Assembly (NCBI GenBank): GCA_038258215.1
Contig: JBBSQC010000003.1
Location: 62,001-126,000, forward strand
Direction: 5' to 3'
Length of the DNA: 64,000 nt
Source: Fodinibacter sp038258215
Lineage (GTDB): Bacteria > Actinomycetota > Actinomycetes > Actinomycetales > Dermatophilaceae
Shown here: positions 52,091 to 60,481 of the stretch, in pieces
How positions within the stretch are numbered: the first letter of the stretch is position 1
Layout: every line of letters starts with the position of its first letter
Notes under the pieces: model-generated
Database searches by the model: none
Told to the model about the DNA's origin: nothing
The model's input: only the letters and a program-made list of their open reading frames with translations
Position numbers and translations under genes: made by a program

Positions 52091-55000
52091 TCAGGGGTCG
52101 AGCAGCTCGCGGAGGTCGTCCGCGGTCATGGCCTTGGAGAGGGCGGCGCCGTCGTCGACCACGCGGGCGAAGAGGTCGCGCTTGCGCTCCTGCAGCGCGA
52201 CGACCTTCTCCTCGATGGTGTCTCGGGAGACCAGCCGGTAAACGTTGACCGGCCGGGTCTGGCCGATCCGGTGGGTGCGGTCGATGGCCTGGGCCTCGGC
52301 GGCGGGGTTCCACCACGGGTCGAGGACGAACACGTAGTCGGCCTCGGTGAGGGTCAGGCCGAACCCGCCGGCCTTCAGCGAGATGAGGAACACCGGCGCG
52401 TCGCCCTCCCGGAACGCGGCGATCCGCTGGGCGCGGTTGCGGGTGCGACCGTCGAGGTACTCGTAGCGGATGCCCTCTGCGTCGAGCCGGGCGCGCACCA
52501 GCGCGAGGAACCCGGTGAACTGCGAGAAGACGAGCGCCCGGTGGCCCTCCTGGGCCAGCTCCTCGACCTGCTCCACGAGGGCGTCGATCTTCGCCGACGA
52601 CGCCAGCCCGGCGTACTCGGCGTCGACGAGGGACGGGTCGAGCGACATCTGTCGCAGGACCGTGAGCGCGCGCAGGATCGCGATGCGGTTGCCGTCGACG
52701 TCGTCGATCAGGCCGAGGAGCCGCTGGCGCTCGCGCTGGAGGTGGCGGTCGTAGACGGCGCGGTGCCGCGGATGGAGGGCGACCGAGAGCACCTGCTCCA
52801 TCTTCGGCGGCAGCTCGGTCGCCACTGCCTCCTTCGTACGGCGCAGCATCAGCGGCCGGATTCGACGCCGCAGCGATGCGAGCAGGTCGGCGTTGCCGTC
52901 GTTCTCGATGGGTTTGGCCCAGTGCTCCTTGAAGTGGGCCGGCCTCGGGTGCAGCCCGGGGGCGACGATCGAGAGCAGCGACCAGAGGTCCATGAGCGAG
53001 TTCTCGAGCGGCGTGCCGGTGATCGCGAACTTCGCCCGGGCCGAGAGCCGCCGCACCGCCTGGTAGGTCTTGGCCTGGTGGTTCTTCACGAACTGCGCCT
53101 CGTCGAGGACGACCGCGGCCCAGGTGCGCGAGCGGAACGCCGCCTCGTCGATCCGCGCCACGGCATACGACGTGATGACGATCTGGGCGCCCGCGACCGT
53201 CTCGTCGAGGCCCCGCTTGGCCTTGCCCCGGGTGCGGTCGACGACGACCACCTGCAGTCCGGGAGCGAAGCGCGCGGCCTCCCCGGCCCAGGTCGAGAGC
53301 ACCGAGGTCGGGGCCACGACGAGCACCGGGTCGTCGAGCTCGCCGCGCTCGTGGGCGCGGAGCACCATGGCGAGCATCTGCATGGTCTTGCCCAGACCCA
53401 TGTCATCGGCCAGCACCCCACCGAGCCCGGTGTCCCACAGCAGGGAGAGCCAGCGGAACCCGTCGACCTGGTAGGGCCGCAAGGTCGCGTCGAGCCCGGC
53501 CGGCACCTGTGCGGGCTCCACCGAGTCGAGGTCGAGCAGGGCCCCGACCGACCGGGCCCACCGCTCGCTCTGCTGCTCGACGACACCGAGGGCGGCGAGC
53601 TCCTCCCACAGCCCGGCGTGCACCACGGAGATGCGCAGCGGGTCGGTGGGCTTGTCCTGCAGCGCGCGAGCCTCCTCGACCAGCGCCCGGAGCGCCTCCA
53701 GCTCGGGACGGTCGAGGGAGAACCAGGTGCCGCTCTCGAGGATCAGCCGCTCGTGCCCGCGGGCCAGGGCCTCGATGAGGGGCGCGAGCGGCACCTCCTC
53801 CTCACCCACCGTCACCGAGATACCCAGGTCGAACCAGTCGGTCACCCCGCCGCCGGCCTCGGAGGTCGACACCGAGATCAGCGGCGCCTCGACCGCCTCG
53901 CTGTATGCCGCGGGCTCACCCAGCACGGTCAGCTCCAGGCCGGGGTGCTCCTCGAGCACCGGCAGCAGCTCGGCGAAGGAGACGGTGGTGAAGCCGTGCA
54001 GCCGCCGCTCCGGCACGAGGCGGCGGACCTTGGCCACCACCTGCCACAGCGGCTCGAACGCCGCGACCGCCGGCACGGCGAGGAGGTCCTCGACGAGGGA
54101 CCGCTCGGCGTGCCGGTCGCGCATCGGGTCGTGCTCCTCGGCCGAGAGGGGCACGAGCACCCCGCCGTCGGCGGTGCCGTAGCGGAAACCCCACTGCAGG
54201 TGCGTGCGGTGCGCCTCCTCGAAGGTCACGGCGAGCGACAGCCGCGGCGGGACCGTGTCGGGCAGCTCGAGGTCGGGGGAGAGGCTTCGCACCCTCGCCT
54301 TGCGCCGCAACCCCGGCAGGTGGGTGACGGTGAACCGCGCCCAGTCCGCCTCGGGCACCTCGACCACGCCCAGGTCGAGGAGCCGCTGGCGGGTCGTGTC
54401 GAGGGGCTCGGCCAGCGAGCCGAGCACGAGGGTGGTGCCGTCGCGGAGCCAGAAGCCGGTGGCTGGTGTGCCCACCAGGGTCGCGTCGGACGCGGACCCG
54501 GCGGGCAGGTCGAGCCGAGGATGCAGCTCGGCGCCGTCTGGGGTGCGGACGACGTCGACGACGAGCTCCGCGGGGTCGGGGGCGAAGGCGACCTCCCCCT
54601 CCTCCTTGAGGTCGGTGAGCAGGCGCACCCCCGCGCGGTCGGCCGCCCGGACCAACCCGACCCAGCCGGGGCCGAGATGATCCAGGAGGATCGCGTCCGG
54701 CATCCGGCCGTAGCCGAAGGCGCGCACCGAGCGGCGGTGGGCGTCGGCCACCGCGGTGAGGGCGTCGCGCTGGTCGTCGGAGTAGGCGACCCGCCCCAGG
54801 CCGTAGTAGCCACCGGCGAAGGTCTCCCAGGAGATCCCGGTGCGGATCCACCCGCCACGCACCCCGGGCATGACCGGCCGGACGCGCAGCTGACCACGGC
54901 CCTGCTCGTGACGACCCGGGGCGGGCCGGGCGGCCTCGATGAGCAGGCCGACCGGGGTGTACTCGGCCTCGACCTCACCATCGTCGAGGAGCCCGCCGAG

Positions 55001-55459
55001 GGCTCGCTCCCACGTGGGCGAGGGAGGCGGGACCGCAGCGGTGCCAGGGCGCCGCCCGCGGCCGGCGACCCGATCGACCACCGGCTGCTGGGCCCGCACC
55101 GTGGCCGCCACCGCGACCGCGTGCTTGCAGTCGTCGACCATCGGGCAGGTGCACCGGCTGTGCCAGCGGCTCAGCGGCAGCCGGCCGGCCGTCGGAACGG
55201 CCACCGGGCGCAGGGAGACCTCGGTGCGGTAGGTCTGCCCGGCGCTGCCACCGACCCAGCCGATGGCGTCGGTGCCGTGCTCGTCGAGCTCGAGGTCGAC
55301 CACGCGGCCCTGCTTGGCGTAGGCGAGCCCCCTCGCGACCGTGACCGTGCCGCAGACCTCGTCGAGCTCGCGGTTGGTGAGGTCGGCCAGCCGTGCCGCC
55401 GCGAACACCCGCCCCACTCCGCCACCTTCCGAGCCCGGCGCCGGTCCCTGACCCGGCAC
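52091..55459 (-). CDS. SNF2-family DEAD/DEAH helicase with SWIM zinc finger
   Basis: A 1122-residue Snf2/Rad54-like ATPase. An N-terminal SWIM finger CTCPMVDDCKH (Cys103, Cys105, Cys111, His113) precedes a 450-residue middle region, then the helicase core: VLADDMGLGKTMQML (motif I), VVLDEAQFVKN (DEAQ box), ITGTPLENSLMDLWSLL (III), LISLKAGGFGLTLTEADYVFVLDPWWNPAAEAQAIDRTHRIGQ (V-VI). Such proteins remodel protein-DNA complexes; the specific target is unknown. The first ATG is 55459; a GTG at 55417 (VGRVFAAARL) is equally possible. TACGGT lies 10 bases before 55459. Not evidently part of the protease operon. Confidence 0.92.
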   Translation of the reverse strand: MPGQGPAPGSEGGGVGRVFAAARLADLTNRELDEVCGTVTVARGLAYAKQGRVVDLELDEHGTDAIGWVGGSAGQTYRTEVSLRPVAVPTAGRLPLSRWHSRCTCPMVDDCKHAVAVAATVRAQQPVVDRVAGRGRRPGTAAVPPPSPTWERALGGLLDDGEVEAEYTPVGLLIEAARPAPGRHEQGRGQLRVRPVMPGVRGGWIRTGISWETFAGGYYGLGRVAYSDDQRDALTAVADAHRRSVRAFGYGRMPDAILLDHLGPGWVGLVRAADRAGVRLLTDLKEEGEVAFAPDPAELVVDVVRTPDGAELHPRLDLPAGSASDATLVGTPATGFWLRDGTTLVLGSLAEPLDTTRQRLLDLGVVEVPEADWARFTVTHLPGLRRKARVRSLSPDLELPDTVPPRLSLAVTFEEAHRTHLQWGFRYGTADGGVLVPLSAEEHDPMRDRHAERSLVEDLLAVPAVAAFEPLWQVVAKVRRLVPERRLHGFTTVSFAELLPVLEEHPGLELTVLGEPAAYSEAVEAPLISVSTSEAGGGVTDWFDLGISVTVGEEEVPLAPLIEALARGHERLILESGTWFSLDRPELEALRALVEEARALQDKPTDPLRISVVHAGLWEELAALGVVEQQSERWARSVGALLDLDSVEPAQVPAGLDATLRPYQVDGFRWLSLLWDTGLGGVLADDMGLGKTMQMLAMVLRAHERGELDDPVLVVAPTSVLSTWAGEAARFAPGLQVVVVDRTRGKAKRGLDETVAGAQIVITSYAVARIDEAAFRSRTWAAVVLDEAQFVKNHQAKTYQAVRRLSARAKFAITGTPLENSLMDLWSLLSIVAPGLHPRPAHFKEHWAKPIENDGNADLLASLRRRIRPLMLRRTKEAVATELPPKMEQVLSVALHPRHRAVYDRHLQRERQRLLGLIDDVDGNRIAILRALTVLRQMSLDPSLVDAEYAGLASSAKIDALVEQVEELAQEGHRALVFSQFTGFLALVRARLDAEGIRYEYLDGRTRNRAQRIAAFREGDAPVFLISLKAGGFGLTLTEADYVFVLDPWWNPAAEAQAIDRTHRIGQTRPVNVYRLVSRDTIEEKVVALQERKRDLFARVVDDGAALSKAMTADDLRELLDP

Positions 55460-55520
55460 ATCGACCGACCTACCGTATGCCGTCCGGCCGACATCGGTGA
55501 CCCGGCCTCCACAGGCCCGG

Positions 55521-56708
55521 TCAGGAACGGCTGAAGGCGTCCCTGAAGCGGACGCGTGCGCCGGTGCGCATCACGGCGTTGGAGTAGATGCGAGACGCGA
55601 CCCAGACCAGGCCCGGGATCAGCGCCAGGGAGAGGGCGAGGGACGCCAGCACCTGCCAGGTCTCGACCGCGCCGAGGGCGATGCGGATCGGCATGACGAG
55701 CGGCGACGCGAAGGGGATGTAGCTCAGCACGGCGACGATGGTGTTGTTGGGGTCCCACGGCGCGATGGAGATCGCGATGACGTAGGGGATGATCATGAGC
55801 ATCATCACCGGGGCGGTGACCGACGCGACGTCCTCCTGGCGGGATACCAGCGAGGCCAGCGCGGCGAGGGCGAAGGAGTACATGACGAAGCCCACGACGA
55901 AGTAGAGGAGCGACCACGCGACCGTGGCGCCGAGGTCGATGCCGCTCGTCTCGACCAGCCCGAGTCCCAGAGCCGTGCTGGCCGCCCCCACGACGACCAC
56001 GGCCACCTGCGTGAGCCCGACCACCCCGATGCCGAGAACCTTCCCGGTCATGAGCTGCCAGGGCCGGATCGTGCTCAGGAGCAGCTCGACGACCCGGCTC
56101 GACTTCTCCTCCACGACCCCTTGCGCCACCTGCTGGGCGGCGATCTGCAGGGCCAGGAAGAGCAGGATGCCGGCGACGTAGCCCGCGACGATCTGGGCGC
56201 CGTCGCGCTCCGGCTGGGGGTCGAGCGAGCGCACCTGGAGGGTCTTCGCGCCCAGCTGCTGAGCCACCTCCTGGGGGTCGCCTCCCAGCTCGGTCACCGC
56301 GCTCGCGAGGGCGGCCTGCTGCTGGAGCAGCCCGAGGGTGGAGCGCAGGGCCGGGTCGACCTCGGTGCGCACGACCACCGTGAAGTCGTCGGCGGTGCCG
56401 GTGAGCGCGGCGTCCGCGCCCTTGTCGCGCACCGCGGCCTCCGCGGCGGCGTCGTCGGCGACGGGGACCGCCTCGGTCTCGTTGTTGGTGGCCGTGGACG
56501 CCTGGGTCAGGGCAGTGGACAGTGACTGGGTCGCGGGCGTGACGGCGATCTTGGTGGCGGAGGAGGACCCGAGGGCGAAGTTCAGCACGAGGCCGCCGGC
56601 GACGACGGCGAGCAGCAGCAGCCCGGTCGTGAGCAGCCACCCCTTGGACCGGATCCGCGTGGAGATCTCCCGCGTGGTGACGAGTCGGATCGTCTGGGTG
56701 GACGTCAT
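55521..56708 (-). CDS. ABC-2 type exporter permease (NatB-like)
   Basis: A 395-residue permease. One membrane segment near residue 28 (WLLTTGLLLLAVVAGGLVL) precedes a large extracytoplasmic domain (about residues 50-175), then five or six segments from IVAGYVAGILLFLALQIAA on, with VVEEKSSRVVELLLSTIRPWQLMTGKVLG typical of NatB/ABC-2 exporters. The exported substrate (Na+, drug or lipid) cannot be told. It overlaps the ATPase gene by four bases. Confidence 0.88.
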   Translation of the reverse strand: MTSTQTIRLVTTREISTRIRSKGWLLTTGLLLLAVVAGGLVLNFALGSSSATKIAVTPATQSLSTALTQASTATNNETEAVPVADDAAAEAAVRDKGADAALTGTADDFTVVVRTEVDPALRSTLGLLQQQAALASAVTELGGDPQEVAQQLGAKTLQVRSLDPQPERDGAQIVAGYVAGILLFLALQIAAQQVAQGVVEEKSSRVVELLLSTIRPWQLMTGKVLGIGVVGLTQVAVVVVGAASTALGLGLVETSGIDLGATVAWSLLYFVVGFVMYSFALAALASLVSRQEDVASVTAPVMMLMIIPYVIAISIAPWDPNNTIVAVLSYIPFASPLVMPIRIALGAVETWQVLASLALSLALIPGLVWVASRIYSNAVMRTGARVRFRDAFSRS

Positions 56709-57640
56709 GCGGTCGCCTCCTCGAGGGCGTCGGGGCGCTCGGTCTCGCTCACCGCGTGGCGGTAGAGGTCGACCAGGTGCGGGTGGACCTCCCCGAAGAA
56801 GCTCACGGGGCCGGCTCGCAGGGCCGCAGCGAGGATGCGCTGTTCGACGTCAGTGGTGGGGTGCCGCACCTCGACCACCGTTCGGTGCTCGTCGTGGCTC
56901 ACCACCTCGACGCCCTCGAGACCGTCGACCCAGCCGAGGGATGCCGGGGGGCCGTCGACGCGCCACCGCGGCTGCTCGAGGGTGCGCAGCTCGGAGATCG
57001 CTCCGGCAGCCACCATGCTGCCCTCCTTGATGATGCCGACCCGGTCGCACAGGCGCTCCACGAGGTCGAGCTGGTGGGAGGAGAAGATGACCGGCACCCC
57101 GGCGTCGGCGCGCTCGCGCAGCACGCCGCTCATGACGTCGACGGCGACGGGGTCCAGGCCGGAGAAGGGTTCGTCGAGGACGAGGATGTCGGGGTCGTGG
57201 ACGAGCGCGGCGGCCAGCTGGACCCGCTGCTGGTTGCCGAGGGAGAGCTTCTGCACCTCGTCGTCGCGGCGTGCGGCCACACCGAGGACCTCGACCCAGC
57301 GGTCCACGGCTCGTCCGGCCTCTGCGGCGTCCTTGCCGTGCAGCCGGGCGAGGTAGGTGAGCTGCTGGGCCACCTTCATCCGGGGGTAGAGGCCTCGTTC
57401 CTCGGGCATGTAGCCGATGCGGCGGCGCACCGCGAAGTCGACCGGCGCGCCATCCCAGAGCACCTCCCCGCCGTCCGCCTCCAGCACGCCGAGCGCGATC
57501 CGCATGGTCGTCGACTTCCCGGCCCCGTTGGAGCCCACGAAGCCGAAGATCTCCCCCGAGTGGACCGAGAAGGTCGTGTCGCGCAGGGCGCGCACCGTGC
57601 CGTAGGACTTCTCGAGGTGTGAGAACTCGAGCTCGGGCAC
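56705..57640 (-). CDS. ABC exporter ATP-binding protein (NatA-like)
   Basis: A 311-residue ATPase partner of the permease. Walker A GSNGAGKST, a Q-loop in YMPEERGLYPRMKV, signature LSLGNQQRVQLAAAL, Walker B ILVLDEPFSGLDP and the switch His in FSSHQLDLVE are present, followed by a 90-residue C-terminal extension usual for NatA/DrrA-type proteins. The start is GTG 57640 with GAGGAGG six bases upstream; an ATG further upstream (57691) lacks support. Confidence 0.9.
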   Translation of the reverse strand: MPELEFSHLEKSYGTVRALRDTTFSVHSGEIFGFVGSNGAGKSTTMRIALGVLEADGGEVLWDGAPVDFAVRRRIGYMPEERGLYPRMKVAQQLTYLARLHGKDAAEAGRAVDRWVEVLGVAARRDDEVQKLSLGNQQRVQLAAALVHDPDILVLDEPFSGLDPVAVDVMSGVLRERADAGVPVIFSSHQLDLVERLCDRVGIIKEGSMVAAGAISELRTLEQPRWRVDGPPASLGWVDGLEGVEVVSHDEHRTVVEVRHPTTDVEQRILAAALRAGPVSFFGEVHPHLVDLYRHAVSETERPDALEEATA

Positions 57641-57745
57641 GGCATCCTCCTCGGTCGTCAGGGGCCGTCGCCCCCGATCGGCTGGTCCCACCCCATCACA
57701 CGAAAAGGGTGGCTGTCACGTCACCGCGCTGGCGCGAGGCACCAC

Positions 57746-57802
57746 CCCGCGACCTTCATCTTCGCCCAGGAACGGTAGGGGTGCGAAGGTGAAGGTGGCG
57801 GG
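57746..57802. terminator. 20-bp near-perfect hairpin after glycerophosphotransferase gene
   Basis: Left arm 57746-57765 and right arm 57783-57802 match at 18 of 20 positions around a 17-base loop. It begins 28 bases after the minus-strand transferase stop and lies 106 bases before the NatA start. A terminator is most likely; an operator for natAB is the alternative. Confidence 0.5.
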
Positions 57803-57829
57803 ATCGGGCGGGAAAGTTGGGACGAGGGG

Positions 57830-59077
57830 TCAGGGGGCCTGGTCGCCCAGGGGGTCGGCCGTGGCGCGGGCCCGCAGCGCGGCATCCCGGCCCGAGACGA
57901 CCGCGTCACAGGCCGCGAGGAACCGGTCCATGCTCGCGCCCGGTGTGGTGTCGCCGAAGTAGCGCCGCACGAGGGCCGCGTGCGCCTCATCGGGGTGGGC
58001 GGCGGCCGCGTCGACGACCTCGGCACCGTGAGGGGCGTCGGCGGCGTCGAACAGGTCGAGCTCCCGGATCAACCCCGACTCCGGGAGCTGCGCGAGCGGC
58101 TCGGCCGGTCGGGTGACGAGCAGGGGCTTGGCGGTGGCCAGCCAGTCGTAGGCGACGGCGGAGATGTCCATGACGGCCAGGTCCGAGGCGGCGAGCTGCC
58201 ACCCGAAGCCGCCCTCCACGTCCACGACGTGCCCCGCGGCCGGGTCCCGGCGGTTGGCCTCGTGCAGGATCTTCACGATGTCGGCGTGGGCCGCACGGAC
58301 GGACCGGAGCACGATCCCGACCCGGGGATGGGGCCGGTAGATCACCCGGTGACGGCCGGTGCCGACGAGGGACCGCACGAGGGCAGGGCCGTGGCTCGCG
58401 ACCGAGGAGTAGCGCATGCTCGCGCGGTCCCCCTCCCAGGTCGGTGCGAACAGCACCACGGTGCGACCGTCCTCGGGCAGGGACGGCCCGGGGTAGTCGA
58501 CGTCGACCTGGGGGCGCCCGACCTCAACGAGCGAGGACTCGTCGAAGCCGACGAGCTTGCGCAGGATCCGCTCGCGAGCGGCGGTGCCGGCGATGAAGAC
58601 GGCATCGTAGGCCTTGAGCTGGTTGCTCGACATGTAGTCCTTGTCGGACTCGCCGTGGCAGATGAAGACGTGGGCGGGCTCGGCGAAGCGCATCGCGGCG
58701 AAGTTGCCCTGGTTCTGGTTGACGTAGAGGACCGCCCGGACACCCTGCGCACGGATGAACGCCTCGACGTCGTCGATGGCCGGCGCGTGGTGCACCGGCA
58801 CCGGGCAGTCGCGCAGCAACGCCTGGATGGTGCGCCAGTTGCGCGAGAGCACGGTGACGTGGTGGCGCTCGTGCAACCGGCGCAGCGGCTCGTACCACTG
58901 GTCGAGCTGGTAGAGGTTCTCCGGCCCGTCGGTGAAGTAGACGGCGACCTCGACCGTGCCCTCGACCAGCGGCGGCCGGGACTCCAGCTCCGCCCGCACC
59001 GCGCGGCGGGCTCGCAGGGAGGAGATGCCGTCCGTGAGGATGCCTCGGACCTTGGCGACGTCGTCGGCGAGGGCCAT
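57830..59077 (-). CDS. CDP-glycerol glycerophosphotransferase-family protein
   Basis: A 415-residue protein of the TagB/TagF-like family, which polymerises or primes glycerol-phosphate on teichoic acids or related glycopolymers at the inner membrane face. Family blocks are FICHGESDKDYMSSNQLKAYDAVFIAG, VLFAPTWEGDRASMRYSS, VIYRPHPRVG and LAVMDISAVAYDWLATAKPLLVTRP. His and Asp residues in the last three are the usual catalytic or CDP-binding ones. ATG 59077 overlaps the aminotransferase stop (ATGA), an unexpected partner. Confidence 0.85.
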   Translation of the reverse strand: MALADDVAKVRGILTDGISSLRARRAVRAELESRPPLVEGTVEVAVYFTDGPENLYQLDQWYEPLRRLHERHHVTVLSRNWRTIQALLRDCPVPVHHAPAIDDVEAFIRAQGVRAVLYVNQNQGNFAAMRFAEPAHVFICHGESDKDYMSSNQLKAYDAVFIAGTAARERILRKLVGFDESSLVEVGRPQVDVDYPGPSLPEDGRTVVLFAPTWEGDRASMRYSSVASHGPALVRSLVGTGRHRVIYRPHPRVGIVLRSVRAAHADIVKILHEANRRDPAAGHVVDVEGGFGWQLAASDLAVMDISAVAYDWLATAKPLLVTRPAEPLAQLPESGLIRELDLFDAADAPHGAEVVDAAAAHPDEAHAALVRRYFGDTTPGASMDRFLAACDAVVSGRDAALRARATADPLGDQAP

Positions 59078-60450
59078 CAGCCCACGAACCGGTCGGCGAC
59101 CTCGAGCGCCGCGTCGAGGATGTCGAGCCCTTCGTGCATCTCCTCGGCGGTGGTGGTGCAGGGCGGGACGACGTGGGTGCGGTTGAAGTGGACGAACGGC
59201 CACAGCCCCTCGGCCTTGCACGCGGCCGTGAACTCGTTCATCGGGGCGGCGGCCGCGCCGGACGCGTTGTAGGGGACCAGGGGCTCGCGGGTCTGCGGGT
59301 CGCGCACCAGCTCCAGGGCCCAGAAGTACCCGAGGCCGCGCACCTCCCCGACGCTGGGGTGCTTGCGGGCGATCTCCGCGAGCCGCGGCGCGATGACGGT
59401 GTCGGAGACCTTGCGCACGTTCTCCAGGATCCCCTCGTCCCGGAAGATCCCGATCGACGCGGCGGCCGACGCGCAGGCGAGCGGGTGCCCGGAGTAGGTG
59501 AGGCCGCCGGGGAAGGCGCGCTCCTCGAACGTCGCGGCGATGGACTGCGAGATCACCACCCCGCCGATGGGCACGTAGCCGGAGTTGACGCCCTTGGCGA
59601 AGCAGATCAGGTCGGGGGTGACGCCCCAGTGGTCGACCGCGAACCACTCGCCGCACCGCCCGAAGCCGGCCATCACCTCATCCGCGATCCACACGATGCC
59701 GTGCTCGTCGCAGATCTCGCGCACCCCGACGAGGTAGCCGTCCGGCGGGACGAGGATGCCGTTGGTGCCGACCACGGTCTCGAGGATGAGCGCAGCGATG
59801 GTCGAGGGACCCTCGACCATGATCGTGTCGCGCAGATGCTGAAGCGCGCGCTCGCACTCCTCGGCCTCGGTCGCGGAGTGGAACGCCGAGCGGTAGGGGT
59901 AGGGCCCCCAGAAGTGCACGACCCCCGGCATCCCCGGCTCGTTGGCCCAGCGGCGCGGGTCACCGGTGGCGGTGATCGAGCCGGCGGTGGCGCCGTGGTA
60001 GCTGCGGTAGGTCGCGAGCACCTTGTGCCGACCGGTGTGCAGCCGGGCCATCCGCATCGCGTTCTCGGTCGCCTCGGCCCCGCCGTTGGTGAAGAACACC
60101 TTGTCGAGCCCCTCGGGTGCGACCTCGGCGATGAGCCGGGCCGCCTCGCTGCGGGACTCGTCGGCGAAGCTCGGCGCGATGGTGCACTGGCGCGCGGCCG
60201 CCTCCTGGATCGCTGCGACCATCCTGGGATGCTGATAGCCGATGTTGACGTTGACCAGCTGGCTGGAGAAGTCGAGGTAGCGCCGGCCCTCGAAGTCCCA
60301 GAAATGGCTGCCGGACGCGGCCGCGATCGGCATCGGCGCGATCAGCGCCTGCGCCGACCAGGAATGGAAGACGTGCGCCCGGTCATCGCGCGCGACGGCC
60401 GCACCCCGCTCCGGGTCGGGCTGGATCTGGGGCTCGGCGAAGACGGTCAC
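59077..60450 (-). CDS. Class III PLP aminotransferase
   Basis: A 457-residue fold-type I omega-aminotransferase. FFTNGGAEATENAMRMAR, SYHGATAGSITATGD, WIADEVMAGFGRCGEWFA (PLP Asp) and ICFAKGVNSGYVPIGG (Schiff-base Lys) are complete. Similar enzymes transaminate putrescine, GABA, taurine or beta-alanine/pyruvate pairs. The aldehyde dehydrogenase upstream, 31 bases away, points to an amine such as putrescine or GABA. The GTG at 60450 is chosen; the frame is open upstream through the dehydrogenase gene without similarity. Confidence 0.88.
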   Translation of the reverse strand: MTVFAEPQIQPDPERGAAVARDDRAHVFHSWSAQALIAPMPIAAASGSHFWDFEGRRYLDFSSQLVNVNIGYQHPRMVAAIQEAAARQCTIAPSFADESRSEAARLIAEVAPEGLDKVFFTNGGAEATENAMRMARLHTGRHKVLATYRSYHGATAGSITATGDPRRWANEPGMPGVVHFWGPYPYRSAFHSATEAEECERALQHLRDTIMVEGPSTIAALILETVVGTNGILVPPDGYLVGVREICDEHGIVWIADEVMAGFGRCGEWFAVDHWGVTPDLICFAKGVNSGYVPIGGVVISQSIAATFEERAFPGGLTYSGHPLACASAAASIGIFRDEGILENVRKVSDTVIAPRLAEIARKHPSVGEVRGLGYFWALELVRDPQTREPLVPYNASGAAAAPMNEFTAACKAEGLWPFVHFNRTHVVPPCTTTAEEMHEGLDILDAALEVADRFVG

Positions 60451-60481
60451 GGCAGGTGGGCCTCTCGGTCTCGGGGTGCGG

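Noticed and set aside
51722..55534. A 1270-codon open frame on the plus strand, the longest in the window
   Set aside because: It is antisense to the SNF2 helicase, whose motifs are complete. The product is an Arg/Gly/Val/His-rich string with no domain, typical of a high-GC shadow frame.
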